Shown: positions 24,106-33,102, counted from the first letter of the stretch. The stretch is 36,732 nt of DNA from Ruminococcaceae bacterium UBA4871 (GCA_002399445.1 DHDR01000005.1:11627-48358); one strand, 5' to 3'. Numbers and translations: made by a program. The notes: a model not told the origin generated them from the sequence alone.

Positions 24106-25965
24106 TCAGGAAATGGAGTTTCCCTTTCCGTAAAGGACCCGCATGGCATTCAAAATTGCAAGAATGGAGACACCGACATCGGCAAAAACGGCAGCCCACA
24201 TGTCGGCTATTCCCAGTGCAGAGAGAATCAGCACAATCAACTTAACAGCAATTGCAAAGATGATGTTCTGATGGACAATGCGCAGCGTCCGGCGGGAAAT
24301 ACGGATGGCAGTGGCTAGTTTGGAAGGCTTATCATCCATCAGGACAATATCTGCCGCTTCAATGGCAGCATCACTTCCCAGTGCGCCCATAGCAATACCA
24401 ACATCCGCACGGGCCAGCACGGGTGCATCATTAATGCCGTCTCCCACGAACACAAGGCTTCCCTGCTTTTCCTGCATCAGTTTTTCTACAGCATCCACTT
24501 TATCATTGGGGAGAAGCCCCGCCTGCACTTCATCAATTCCAATTTGATCGGCAACTGTTTTTGCGGCGGAGGGATTGTCGCCGGTCAGCATGACGGTTCG
24601 TTTGACACCGCTGGATTTCAGCGCTGCCATTGTTTCTGCTGCGTCCGGTTTTACTTCGTCGGCAATGATGAGGCAGCCGAGATAAACGTTGTCTGCTGCC
24701 ACATAAACTGCGGAACCGGGTTGGGAAACTTCTTGGCAGGGAATGCCTTCCTGCCGCATCAGTTTTCGGCTGCCTACGAGTACGGTGTGACCGTCCACTT
24801 TTGCTTTTACACCGTGTCCTGCAAGTTCCTGAATTTCGGAAACACGACCGGGCGTGATTTCTTTTCCCCATGCATTGCGCAGGGAAAGGGCGATTGGGTG
24901 ACTGCTTCCGCTTTCTGCCAGCGCAGCGGTTTCCAGTAATACTTCTTTTGAAGTAGAATCACTCGGCAGGATCTGTACAACATGGAAAGAACCTTTTGTC
25001 AGGGTACCGGTTTTATCGAAAACCGCAATTTCTGTTTTCGCAAGCGCTTCCATGTAATTACCGCCTTTAATCAGAATTCCACAATGGGAAGCGCCGCCAA
25101 TGCCGCCAAAAAAGCTGAGCGGAATCGAAATAACCAAGGCACATGGGCAGGAAACCACTAGAAAATTGAGCGCACGTGTAAACCACTCCTGAAATGGCTG
25201 CTGAAGCAGAAGAGGAGGAAGCACTGCCAATGCCACAGCAGCAAAAACGACAATTGGTGTATAATATCTGGAAAATTTTGCAATGAAATTTTCCGCCTTT
25301 GCTTTTTTCGCGCTGGAATTTTCCACAAGGTCGAGAATTTTGGAAGCGGTGGAGGTTGCGAATTCCTTTGTGGTGACAATGTGCAGAACACCGCTCTGAT
25401 TGATGCACCCGCTCAGGACTTCGCTTCCGGCGAGGACTTCCCGTGGGATGCTTTCCCCAGTTAGAGCAGATGTGTCCAGCAGGCTGCGTCCGTCCAGCAC
25501 GATGCCATCCAGCGGGATGCGCTCTCCTGGACGAATCAGGAGAATGCTGCCAACCGGTACTTCTTTGGGATGGATTGAGACAACAGAGCCGTCTTCCTTC
25601 TCCAAATTGGCCCTGTCGGATCGGATATCCATCAATTGGCCAATATTTTTGCGGGAATGCTCCACGGCAAGGTCTTCAAACAGTTCTCCCACTTGAAAGA
25701 ACAACATGACGGCGACTGCCTCCGGACATTGGCCAATCGACAGTGCACTGATGGTGGCAACCCCCATCAAAAAGTTTTCATCAAATACCTTACCATGTGC
25801 AAGATTGCAGAGTGCTTCCCACAGCACATCATAGCCAATAAGCAGGTACGGTACTAGGTAAAGCAGCAGTTTCCATGTTTTGGTTGCTGGCAGTAATACT
25901 GCTAAAATGAGTAACCCCGTGGAAATCAAAATGCGGTACAAGCTCTTTTTTTGTTTAGGTGTCAT
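24106..25965 (-). CDS. cadA: P1B-type Zn2+/Cd2+/Pb2+-exporting ATPase
   Basis: Heavy-metal efflux pump of 619 residues. Motifs: TGES at 169-172, the metal-binding membrane motif SCPCAL (CPC at 273-275), DKTGT with phospho-Asp317, the SHP motif with His356-Pro357 of P1B pumps and GDGINDAPVLARADVG. The stretch after CPC (ALVISIPLSFFGGIG) and the C-terminal helix with ADVGVSILAILNAMR are typical of Zn/Cd/Pb (CadA/ZntA) pumps rather than copper pumps. It lacks an N-terminal HMA metal-binding domain, unlike many CadA proteins; the first residues lead straight into membrane helices. It follows the ArsR/SmtB-type regulator gene by about 50 bp on the same strand, so the pair is a metal-induced operon. 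The precise metal is inferred. Confidence 0.92.
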   Translation of the reverse strand: MTPKQKKSLYRILISTGLLILAVLLPATKTWKLLLYLVPYLLIGYDVLWEALCNLAHGKVFDENFLMGVATISALSIGQCPEAVAVMLFFQVGELFEDLAVEHSRKNIGQLMDIRSDRANLEKEDGSVVSIHPKEVPVGSILLIRPGERIPLDGIVLDGRSLLDTSALTGESIPREVLAGSEVLSGCINQSGVLHIVTTKEFATSTASKILDLVENSSAKKAKAENFIAKFSRYYTPIVVFAAVALAVLPPLLLQQPFQEWFTRALNFLVVSCPCALVISIPLSFFGGIGGASHCGILIKGGNYMEALAKTEIAVFDKTGTLTKGSFHVVQILPSDSTSKEVLLETAALAESGSSHPIALSLRNAWGKEITPGRVSEIQELAGHGVKAKVDGHTVLVGSRKLMRQEGIPCQEVSQPGSAVYVAADNVYLGCLIIADEVKPDAAETMAALKSSGVKRTVMLTGDNPSAAKTVADQIGIDEVQAGLLPNDKVDAVEKLMQEKQGSLVFVGDGINDAPVLARADVGIAMGALGSDAAIEAADIVLMDDKPSKLATAIRISRRTLRIVHQNIIFAIAVKLIVLILSALGIADMWAAVFADVGVSILAILNAMRVLYGKGNSIS

Positions 25966-26015
25966 TTCTTTTTCCTCATTTCTTCATCACCAATAGAAAA
26001 GTCGAAAAGTTCAGT

Positions 26016-26399
26016 TCAGTCGGCGGAACCGCCGGTCAGTTCCATCAGATGTTCCATGCCGGTACCGAGAATGGTCCGCACATGTTCGTCTGCTAAAGAG
26101 TAAAAGACGGTTTTTCCATCGCGGCGGTATTTTACCAGCTGGCTTTGCTTGAGAACACGCAGCTGATGGGAAATAGCAGATTGGTTCATATTGAGCAGCT
26201 GAGCGATGTCGCATACACACATTTCGCTTTCAAAAAGGACATAAAGAATTTTAATACGTGTGCTGTCTCCGAAAACTTTAAAAAGTTCTGCAAGATCATA
26301 CAGAGAGTCCTCATCTGGTATGGAATTTTGCACTTTTTTCACAATGTCTGCGTGAACATGAATGAAATCACAGCGTTCTATTCCGTTTTTATCCTGCAT
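26016..26399 (-). CDS. cadC: ArsR/SmtB-family metal-sensing repressor
   Basis: A 127-residue winged-helix repressor of the metal-sensing ArsR/SmtB family. It has an alpha3N-type site, Cys61-Val-Cys63 in EMCVCD with N-terminal Cys10, His14 and His16 as further ligands. It also has an alpha5-type site, Asp104/His106 and His117/Glu120 with the D-x-H-x10-H-x2-E spacing. Both together resemble CadC/SmtB sensors for Cd2+, Pb2+ and Zn2+. The helix-turn-helix reads MNQSAISHQLRVLKQSQLVKYRR. Binding of metal should release the operator upstream and switch on this gene and cadA behind it. The symbol follows the cad arrangement; metal preference is inferred. Confidence 0.88.
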   Translation of the reverse strand: MQDKNGIERCDFIHVHADIVKKVQNSIPDEDSLYDLAELFKVFGDSTRIKILYVLFESEMCVCDIAQLLNMNQSAISHQLRVLKQSQLVKYRRDGKTVFYSLADEHVRTILGTGMEHLMELTGGSAD

Positions 26400-26437
26400 C
26401 TAAAAACTTCCTTTACTCTTTTATTCTTATATGTGAA

Positions 26438-26459
26438 CATATGAACTGTTATTCATATG
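26438..26459. promoter_or_regulatory. Operator of the cadC-cadA operon
   Basis: CATATGAA-N6-TTCATATG, a perfect interrupted palindrome of the kind bound by CadC/SmtB repressors, 39 bp upstream of the cadC start and downstream of the predicted -10. Confidence 0.7.
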
Positions 26460-26469
26460 TCATAAATCT

Positions 26470-26497
26470 ATTTTAATGCAAAATGTGCAAAAGTCAA
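26470..26497 (-). promoter_or_regulatory. cadC-cadA promoter
   Basis: On the minus strand TTGACT (26497-26492), 16-nt spacer, TAAAAT (26475-26470). The operator palindrome lies just downstream, so bound repressor would block the start of transcription. Confidence 0.65.
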
Positions 26498-26505
26498 GAA
26501 AATGT

Positions 26506-26534
26506 TTGATTTTTTAATAGAGTAAGTGTATGCT
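26506..26534 (+). promoter_or_regulatory. Candidate copA promoter
   Basis: TTGATT at 26506-26511, 17-nt spacer, TATGCT at 26529-26534, leaving a leader of about 150 nt before copA. I found no clear CopY or CsoR box. Confidence 0.5.
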
Positions 26535-26688
26535 AACTATATAGGATACATATTTTACTTCAAATGTGCGAAATACTGGATAGAGACTTTCCGCCCAAAA
26601 TTCTGCAGAGAAATTTGAAATTGCCATTCCTGACTGAAAAATAGCTATCCCAAACAGAAAGTTATCAAATGAATAGAGGGGATGTTCC

Positions 26689-29271
26689 ATGGAACAAAAA
26701 AAATTCACAATTAGCGGCATGACCTGTGCTGCATGCCAAGCGCATGTGCAAAAAGCGGTTGGTTCTCTTTCGGGTGTAAAGGATTGTGAAGTCAATTTAC
26801 TTTCCGGTACCATGACGGCTAAGTATGATGAGGCGGTACTTTCAGAAGGAGAAATTTGTACTGCGGTGAAAAAGGCAGGTTATGGGGCACAGTCGGTGGG
26901 TGCGCAGAACACGGCCACAGTTGAAGCGACTGCCCGTCAGCGTGCGCAGGAAGAGCAGCAGTCCATGAAAAATCGGCTGATTGGTTCCATCATTTTTTTG
27001 ATACCGCTGTTGTATCTTGCAATGGGGCATATGATGGGGCTGCCGCTGCCGCCGTTTCTTGCAGGTCTGCAGAATGCAATTTCTTATGCATTGTTCCAGT
27101 TCCTGCTGCTGCTGCCAATTGCTTATATGAACCGCAATTATTTTATCAATGGTTTTCGCTCTTTATTTCAGCGCGCACCCAATATGGACAGTCTCATTGC
27201 AATCGGTGCAGTAGCTGCTGTTATATATGGTATTTTTGCGATTTGCCGGATTGGAAATGGACTTGCGGCAGGAAATTTGGCACTGGCAGAAAGATACCAC
27301 AAAGATTTGTACTTTGAGTCTGCCGGGACAATCCTTACTCTGATAACGGTAGGGAAATATCTGGAGAGCCGCTCCCGCGGGCAGACAACAGAAGCGGTTG
27401 AAAAGCTGTTGGATTTAAAACCGCAGACAGCCATTGTGCTGCAGAATGGGCAGGAAAAGGAACTTCCGATTGATCGCGTCAAGGTGGGTGACCTTGTTGT
27501 TGTCAAACCTGGAGCAAGTATTCCTGTAGATGGTGTGGTGACGGAGGGCCTTTCCGCCGTTAATCAGAGTGCCATTACCGGCGAAAGTATTCCGGTGGAG
27601 AAGAAAGAGGGAGATCAAGTCATTACCTCAACCATTAATGGTATGGGCCGACTTGTTTTTCGCGCGGAGAAGGTTGGGGACGATACCGCACTGGGACAGA
27701 TTATCCAACTGGTTGAAGATGCAGGCAACAGCAAAGCACCAATTGCCCGTTTGGCAGACAGAATCGCTGGTGTTTTTGTTCCGATAGTCATTAGCATCGC
27801 TGTTGTGACGGCTGTTGTTTGGCTGCTGCTCGGATACGGCTCAGAATTTGCCCTGCGTGCCGGAATCGCGGTGCTGGTCATTTCGTGTCCCTGTGCTTTG
27901 GGACTGGCAACACCGGTCGCCATTATGGTGGGAACCGGCAGGGGTGCCCAGTTTGGTGTCCTTTATAAATCCGCTCAGGCACTGGAAACGGCTCACGCAG
28001 TGGATACTGTTGTGTTGGACAAGACCGGAACGGTTACTGCAGGCAAACCGGAAGCGACAGATATTCTGGTCCAGAAGCCCTTTACAGAATCCGAACTCCT
28101 GATTGCTGCGCAGGCGCTGGAAACTCCCAGTGAACATCCGCTGGCACAGGCGGTACTCCGGTATACAAAGGAAAACAGGATACCGATACAGCCGGTAACA
28201 GATTTCGAGGCAGTTCCGGGGCGGGGCGTGCATGCCCGCATCCACGGTGAAACTTACTATGCAGGCAATGTGGAATTTATGCATAGCTGCGGTGCGGATG
28301 TAGCTGACCTGCAGAAAAAGGCAGAGAAACTGGCGCAGCAGGGAAAGACACCCCTGTATTTTGCCAAAGGTAAACAGCCGATGGGCTTAATTGCAGCGGC
28401 TGACCCTGTGAAACCGGACAGCCGTGCTGCAGTCCAGTCTATGAAGCAAATGGGGATTTCTGTTGTGATGCTTACCGGAGACAGCAGCCGAACAGCAGAA
28501 GCAGTGCGGAAGAAACTGGGAATTGACCGTGCGGTAGCAGAAGTCCTGCCACAGGATAAAGAACATGAGGTCCGCTCTCTGCAGGAACAGGGGCATAAAG
28601 TGGCCATGATCGGAGACGGGATTAACGATGCTCCGGCTCTGACGCGCGCGGATGTTGGGATTGCAATCGGTGCCGGCACGGATGTGGCAATTGCCAGTGC
28701 AGATATTGTATTGATGAAAAGCAGTTTGCAGGATGCTGTCACGGCACTTGAACTTTCCCGTTCAGTCATTCGGAATGTAAAGGAAAATCTTTTTTGGGCA
28801 TTCTTTTATAACAGCCTCGGGATACCGCTGGCTGCCGGTGTCTTTTATCCGCTGCTTGGCTGGCAGCTGAATCCGATGTTTGCTGCGGCTGCCATGAGCC
28901 TAAGCAGTGTGTTTGTGGTGACCAATGCGCTCCGCCTGCGTCGGTTCCGCCCTAAAAATGGGCAGGCTGAGATTACAGCTGACGCAAGTGCAGCGGTTCA
29001 AACAATAAATTCAAATCATTCCAATCAAACATCAACAAAAAAAGGAGCAGATTCCATGAAAAAAGTGATTGCCGTAGAGGGTATGATGTGTGAACACTGT
29101 CAGGCACATGTGACAGAGGCACTGCAAAAGGTACCGGGTGTAACGGAAGTCCAGGTCAGCTTGAAAAAGAAAAATGCAGAGGTGGTCTGCGAGAAGGAAG
29201 TGGCTGATGAGGTGCTGCAGAAAGCCGTCACCGATGCTGGCTATCAGCCGGGAAAAGTTGATACTCTATAA
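26689..29271 (+). CDS. copA: Cu+-exporting P1B ATPase fused to CopZ-like domain
   Basis: Copper efflux pump of 860 residues. The N-terminal HMA domain has the copper site Cys13-x2-Cys16 in GMTCAACQAHV. Membrane helices and TGES follow near residue 297, then the transport motif CPC at 400-402, DKTGT with phospho-Asp444, the SEHP motif, GDGINDAPALTRADVG, and the closing YNSLGIPLAAG and MSLSSVFVVTNALRL typical of CopA. After a low-complexity Asn/Ser/Thr linker, the last 71 residues form a second HMA domain with Cys801-x2-Cys804 in GMMCEHC. This part is the size and shape of the chaperone CopZ, preceded by its own ribosome binding site and ATG. The linker DNA carries an A7 run. A terminator follows at 29280. 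Confidence 0.92.
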   Translation: MEQKKFTISGMTCAACQAHVQKAVGSLSGVKDCEVNLLSGTMTAKYDEAVLSEGEICTAVKKAGYGAQSVGAQNTATVEATARQRAQEEQQSMKNRLIGSIIFLIPLLYLAMGHMMGLPLPPFLAGLQNAISYALFQFLLLLPIAYMNRNYFINGFRSLFQRAPNMDSLIAIGAVAAVIYGIFAICRIGNGLAAGNLALAERYHKDLYFESAGTILTLITVGKYLESRSRGQTTEAVEKLLDLKPQTAIVLQNGQEKELPIDRVKVGDLVVVKPGASIPVDGVVTEGLSAVNQSAITGESIPVEKKEGDQVITSTINGMGRLVFRAEKVGDDTALGQIIQLVEDAGNSKAPIARLADRIAGVFVPIVISIAVVTAVVWLLLGYGSEFALRAGIAVLVISCPCALGLATPVAIMVGTGRGAQFGVLYKSAQALETAHAVDTVVLDKTGTVTAGKPEATDILVQKPFTESELLIAAQALETPSEHPLAQAVLRYTKENRIPIQPVTDFEAVPGRGVHARIHGETYYAGNVEFMHSCGADVADLQKKAEKLAQQGKTPLYFAKGKQPMGLIAAADPVKPDSRAAVQSMKQMGISVVMLTGDSSRTAEAVRKKLGIDRAVAEVLPQDKEHEVRSLQEQGHKVAMIGDGINDAPALTRADVGIAIGAGTDVAIASADIVLMKSSLQDAVTALELSRSVIRNVKENLFWAFFYNSLGIPLAAGVFYPLLGWQLNPMFAAAAMSLSSVFVVTNALRLRRFRPKNGQAEITADASAAVQTINSNHSNQTSTKKGADSMKKVIAVEGMMCEHCQAHVTEALQKVPGVTEVQVSLKKKNAEVVCEKEVADEVLQKAVTDAGYQPGKVDTL
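29041..29058 (+). promoter_or_regulatory. Internal ribosome binding site and start of copZ moiety
   Basis: AAAGGAG at 29041-29047, eight nt before an in-frame ATG at 29056 (Met790 of the long protein). The 71 codons from this ATG to the stop equal a complete CopZ-type copper chaperone, so free CopZ is probably translated from here. Confidence 0.65.
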
Positions 29272-29279
29272 ATTCTATC

Positions 29280-29327
29280 GACACTGGAAACTTGCTTTTC
29301 GGCATTTTCTGGTGTCCTTTTTACTTT
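29280..29327 (+). terminator. copA terminator
   Basis: GACACTGGAAA at 29280-29290 pairs with 29306-29316 (two wobble pairs), followed by CTTTTTACTTTT, directly behind copA. Confidence 0.75.
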
Positions 29328-29445
29328 TCAGACCCATTTTCCCTATACAAAAAATGCTTATGTCCAATATACAAATTGGATTTTATAACAGTTAAACGCA
29401 ATTCATCAATGCAGCAGAAAATATTTTGCAAATATTTGCAAATAA

Positions 29446-29484
29446 AGGAACTGCCAGTCACTCTTTAAGCGAATGGCAGTTCCT
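29446..29484. terminator. Hairpin, possible terminator of the ars operon
   Basis: AGGAACTGCCA at 29446-29456 pairs exactly with 29474-29484. On the minus strand it is followed by TTTATTTG, so it may end the arsenic operon, although it is about 300 bp behind acr3. Confidence 0.5.
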
Positions 29485-29676
29485 AGTATGTCAGAGACAG
29501 TGAGCTTTAAACACATGGGTCCCATCTTTATGGCTTTTTATTTTGTACAGGCCCAGTGACGAAAAAGAAAAGCTTGCACACAATAGCGAAAAGTAATTGT
29601 CAAATTCGTTTTTACTGTATTTTGAAAATGCAAACGAAATAATGGCCAAAACTAAACTTAACAAGCAGAAACCTAT

Positions 29677-29787
29677 TTAATCACAAAGCTCACAAATGTT
29701 TGATTTTGAAAACCCTATGGAATCTTGTTCACACTTGGCGTGACGGCTTAAGGTACAGATAAATGCTGCCTTTGGTTTATCACTCAT
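29677..29787 (-). pseudogene. Probable arsC (arsenate reductase) remnant
   Basis: A 36-codon frame whose ATG overlaps the acr3 stop. The first residues, MSDKPKAAFIC, resemble the start of thioredoxin-coupled arsenate reductases (first beta strand leading to the nucleophile Cys). The P-loop that should follow (H-N-S-C-R-S-Q type) is missing and the frame ends soon after. The place behind acr3 is a usual one for arsC. I read it as an eroded arsC; a chance resemblance over eleven residues cannot be excluded. The rest of the gap to 29485 shows no further clear arsC sequence. Confidence 0.4.
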
Positions 29788-30868
29788 TTTTCACCTTTGC
29801 CTTTTTCGTGGGAGTACCATTTGTATCAAAGTATTTGTTCTTCAGGTAAAGCGCCAGCCGGACAAGAAGAAGCATTACCGGCACCTCAATCAGCGGCCCG
29901 ATAACGGCAGCAAATGCCTGACCGGAGCCGATACCAAATACAGCAGTGGAAACTGCAATTGCAAGTTCAAAATTATTGCTTGCTGCAGTCAGTGAAAGCG
30001 TGGCCGTCTGGTCGTACCGGAATCCTCCTTTATAGGAAATGAAAAAACTAATGGAAAACATCAGCACAAAATAAAGGAGCAGCGGAATCGCAATACGCAC
30101 CACATCCAGCGGTAGTTCTACGATATATTTACCTTTCAGCATAAACATAATTACAATGGTATAGAGCAGGGCAATGAGAGCAAGCGGAGAAATCTTTGGA
30201 ATAAAGGTTGTGTTCAGCCATTCTTTTCCTTTTATGCGAATTACCGCAAAGCGGGTAGCAATCCCTGCCGCAAAAGGAATTCCAAGGTAAAACAATACGC
30301 TTCGCGCAATATCCAACATCGATACATGAATCACTTTTCCGCCCCAGGAAAGATGCAGTGCCTGTGGCAGAACTGTGGCAAAGAACCAGATATAAACGGA
30401 GTACAGGAGAATTTGAAAAATTGCGTTTAATGCGACAAGTGCCGCACAATATTCGTTATCGCCTTTTGCCAGAGTATTCCAAATGATAACCATGGCAATA
30501 CAGCGCGCAAGGCCGATGACGATAATTCCGATGGCATATTCCGGCTTATCCGGTAAAAATATTGCAGCAAGAAGGAACATCAGGAAAGGACCTATTACCC
30601 AGTTTTGCCATAAGGAAAATCCAAACACTCTTTTATTATTTGTAACTTTACCGATTTCCTCAAACTTCACTTTGACAAGCGGCGGGTACATCATCAAAAT
30701 TAAACCAATTGCAATTGGCCATGATATTGTGCCTGTGCTAAGATGGCTGATGGCATTTGCCGCGGAAGGAAATCCATTTCCCAGCAAAATGCCGAGTGCC
30801 ATGGCAGCAAAGATCCACAGTGTTAAAAAACGGTCTAAAAAAGAAAGTCTGTTTCCGACTTTTTCCAT
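29780..30868 (-). CDS. acr3: ACR3-family arsenite efflux protein
   Basis: A 362-residue membrane transporter of the Acr3 family, with about ten helices, that exports arsenite (As(III)). The conserved cysteine of the fourth helix is Cys123 in IGLARCIAMVIIW. The late motifs SLTAASNNFELAIAV and FGIGSGQAFAAVIGPLIEVPVML are family signatures; the unrelated ArsB type lacks them. GGAGG precedes the start, and arsA ends 23 bp upstream. With ArsA present it may work as an ATP-driven pump, although Acr3 can also act alone on the membrane potential. It is the last intact gene of the arsR-arsD-arsA-acr3 operon. Confidence 0.94.
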   Translation of the reverse strand: MEKVGNRLSFLDRFLTLWIFAAMALGILLGNGFPSAANAISHLSTGTISWPIAIGLILMMYPPLVKVKFEEIGKVTNNKRVFGFSLWQNWVIGPFLMFLLAAIFLPDKPEYAIGIIVIGLARCIAMVIIWNTLAKGDNEYCAALVALNAIFQILLYSVYIWFFATVLPQALHLSWGGKVIHVSMLDIARSVLFYLGIPFAAGIATRFAVIRIKGKEWLNTTFIPKISPLALIALLYTIVIMFMLKGKYIVELPLDVVRIAIPLLLYFVLMFSISFFISYKGGFRYDQTATLSLTAASNNFELAIAVSTAVFGIGSGQAFAAVIGPLIEVPVMLLLVRLALYLKNKYFDTNGTPTKKAKVKNE

Positions 30869-30891
30869 GTTCGATCCTCCAAAATAAATTT

Positions 30892-32646
30892 CTACAGCAG
30901 TTCAAACAGGTTCTTTCCTTTTACCTCAAACGGTTTCCAAGGAATCACTGCATCATTTCCGTTTGATATTTCATTGACTTTTTGAATCCAGTGCACTTCC
31001 TCCTTTGCTTTTGTTTTCAAAAATCTGCTTGTCGTTTCTGTCAGAGAGTAGCTTGCATTAACGACCCACCATCTGACCATAAGTCCGGCACGCTTTAAAT
31101 CATCTGAAAGGCGCTTTGCCTCGTAAAATGGCGTAGTTTCGGCAAGTGTAACAATAATCACTTCCGTATCGTCCAGATTTTTCAGTCTGGGGAGCAAGTC
31201 TTTTTCTGCTTGTGTGACTTCACCGCCGGTATTCTCAATCTGCTGGTTATAATTTTCTGTTGATTCCAGCAAAAGAATGGTGTGCCCTGTAGGGGCAGTA
31301 TCCAAGACGACTGTTTCTTCGTCGCTTTTTGCCACAATATCGGCAAATGCCCGGAACACAGCAATCTCCTGCGTGCAGGGAGAGCGAAGGTCTTCTTTGA
31401 CGTATTCCAGATCTTCTTCTGACATGGTCTGACGTGCTTTTGCAAGTACTTTTTCCTGATAGTTTTTCAGTTCGCCTTTTTCATCAATATGACTGACGGA
31501 AATTCCTTTTTCCTGTCCGACAACTAGGTTCAGATGATCGGCCGGATCTGTAGTTGCGAGCCGGACTTTCTGTCCCTTTCGACTCAGGCCGAGAGCAATG
31601 GCTGCGGCAATTGTTGTTTTGCCGACGCCGCCTTTTCCCATTGTAAAAATGATTTTTTTACCGGATTCATAAATTTCCTCAACAATATCGTTCAATTTGT
31701 GAAAATTCGGGAGACTTTCCGTGAATTTTTCCGAGGAAACGCTTGCATCAGACAGCAGACGCCTTACGTTCTTGACGCCGGTGATATTGTAGGCACGAAG
31801 CGGCAGTGTGGCAATCGGATATTGTAAAAGGCTTTCCGGAATACTTTTGAGAGCAGTTTGCTGTTTTGCAAACAAGGCGGCCTCCACTTTATCCATCGAA
31901 TCATAGTTTTGTAAAACTCCATTCATTACGAGCAATTGTTTCCGGATACCCAGAGCACCAAGTTCATCAGAAGCTCTTTTTGCTTCCCAAATGGGTGCCT
32001 TCTCCGGTCTGGTAACAAGGATGAGTGTTGTCTGGCTGCCATCTGCAAGAGTTTCGGCAGCTTTTTTATACACTGCTTTTTTATTTTCCAAGCCTGATAA
32101 CTGCCCAAGACAGGAAGCACCATGCTTGCTTTCGCTGATAAAACCGCTCCATGCGGAGGGGAGCTGAAGCATCCGGAGAGTATGACCGGTTGGAGCAGTA
32201 TCAAAGAGAATATGGTCATAATTTTCAGCTTTTCTGCTGTCGGTCAGGAAATTGGAAAATTCGTTGAATGCCGCAATTTCTACTGTGCAGGAGCCGGAAA
32301 GCTGTTCCTCCATATTTTGGATGGCAGACTCGGGTAATTTTCCGCGGTAAGGGCCAATCACCGATTCGCGGTATTCGGCAGCCGCCGCCAAGGGATCAAG
32401 GTTCGCAACAACAAGCCCCGGAACTTCTTTGATTTCACTCCCCTTATCGTTTAACGCTAGACCAAAAACATCCTGAAGGTTGGAAGCCGGGTCTGTACTA
32501 ACAAGCAGAACTTTTTGACCGGCATCTGCAAGTGCAACAGCCGTGGCGCATGCAATCGAGGTTTTACCCACACCGCCTTTTCCAGTAAAAAACAAATATT
32601 TTGTTTTAGCTGATTGGAGTGGGTCAAATAATTTTATATTCCGCAT
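30892..32646 (-). CDS. arsA: Arsenical pump-driving ATPase ArsA
   Basis: A 584-residue ATPase with two homologous halves, each with a deviant Walker A motif GKGGVGKT (at 22-29 and near 335-343) and the ArsA signature DTAPTGHT. Cysteines in SGSCTVE, GASCLGQ and SPCTQE of the two halves correspond to the As(III)/Sb(III) site of the family. It energises arsenite export together with the membrane protein Acr3 encoded downstream, and receives As(III) from ArsD encoded upstream. The ATG at 32646 with AAAGGAG before it is preferred over a start twelve codons earlier that would overlap the end of arsD. The spacing to arsD is only 14 bp. Confidence 0.94.
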   Translation of the reverse strand: MRNIKLFDPLQSAKTKYLFFTGKGGVGKTSIACATAVALADAGQKVLLVSTDPASNLQDVFGLALNDKGSEIKEVPGLVVANLDPLAAAAEYRESVIGPYRGKLPESAIQNMEEQLSGSCTVEIAAFNEFSNFLTDSRKAENYDHILFDTAPTGHTLRMLQLPSAWSGFISESKHGASCLGQLSGLENKKAVYKKAAETLADGSQTTLILVTRPEKAPIWEAKRASDELGALGIRKQLLVMNGVLQNYDSMDKVEAALFAKQQTALKSIPESLLQYPIATLPLRAYNITGVKNVRRLLSDASVSSEKFTESLPNFHKLNDIVEEIYESGKKIIFTMGKGGVGKTTIAAAIALGLSRKGQKVRLATTDPADHLNLVVGQEKGISVSHIDEKGELKNYQEKVLAKARQTMSEEDLEYVKEDLRSPCTQEIAVFRAFADIVAKSDEETVVLDTAPTGHTILLLESTENYNQQIENTGGEVTQAEKDLLPRLKNLDDTEVIIVTLAETTPFYEAKRLSDDLKRAGLMVRWWVVNASYSLTETTSRFLKTKAKEEVHWIQKVNEISNGNDAVIPWKPFEVKGKNLFELL

Positions 32647-32660
32647 TCCAATAATCTCCT

Positions 32661-33035
32661 TTAGCAGCCTTTTCGGCCGCAATTACATTTGTGAACCTTT
32701 GCCTTGACCGGAGTCGATTGAATTTTGTCAAGACTTACTCCCAGATAAACAGCGAATTCTTTGTTCGTCAAATAGCCGGACTCTTTTACGATTTTTCCGT
32801 CCACAATCGTGACGGGCAGGACCTTTACACCTTTCGTATTGAGTTCTTTGTTCACTATGGGATTGTTTAAAAATGCCTGCGGATTGGAAGAAAGGTTATA
32901 CCGTTTGACTTCAATACCGTTTTTGCTGAGGCTTTCCATTACGGCAGCAACCCGAATCAATTCAGGGTTTACGGATGGGCCGCATACTCCTGTGGAACAA
33001 CACATGGCAGGATCGTAAATTTCCATTTTGCTCAT
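32661..33035 (-). CDS. arsD: Arsenic metallochaperone ArsD
   Basis: A 124-residue ArsD, which carries As(III) to ArsA and also acts as a weak second repressor in some operons. The thioredoxin-like fold has the metal site Cys12, Cys13 and Cys18 in MCCSTGVCG, exactly as in the studied ArsD proteins. The C-terminus carries further cysteines 117, 119 and 124 in KCNCGRKGC, comparable to the vicinal pairs of plasmid R773 ArsD. The ATG at 33035 has AAGGAG nine nt upstream; the frame is open 13 codons further. It is separated from arsR by 260 bp that seem to hold an extra promoter. Confidence 0.94.
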   Translation of the reverse strand: MSKMEIYDPAMCCSTGVCGPSVNPELIRVAAVMESLSKNGIEVKRYNLSSNPQAFLNNPIVNKELNTKGVKVLPVTIVDGKIVKESGYLTNKEFAVYLGVSLDKIQSTPVKAKVHKCNCGRKGC

Positions 33036-33078
33036 GGCGAACAACTCCTTAAAATAAAATTTATAAAAAGTCATAGAT

Positions 33079-33100
33079 CATAGATAAGTATCTATGTCAA
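33079..33100 (-). promoter_or_regulatory. Candidate second ars promoter with palindromic operator
   Basis: CATAGATA-N2-TATCTATG, a perfect 18-bp palindrome at 33079-33096, overlaps the end of a consensus -35 (TTGACA, 33100-33095 on the minus strand). The matching -10 (TCTATG or nearby) is poor. This could be an ArsR-controlled promoter for arsD-arsA-acr3. Confidence 0.5.
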
Positions 33101-33102
33101 AG

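Noticed and set aside
29401..29445. Direct repeats of TTTGCAAATA as a CRISPR-like or iteron array
   Set aside because: Only two short adjacent copies in A+T-rich sequence; no array, spacers or replication gene.
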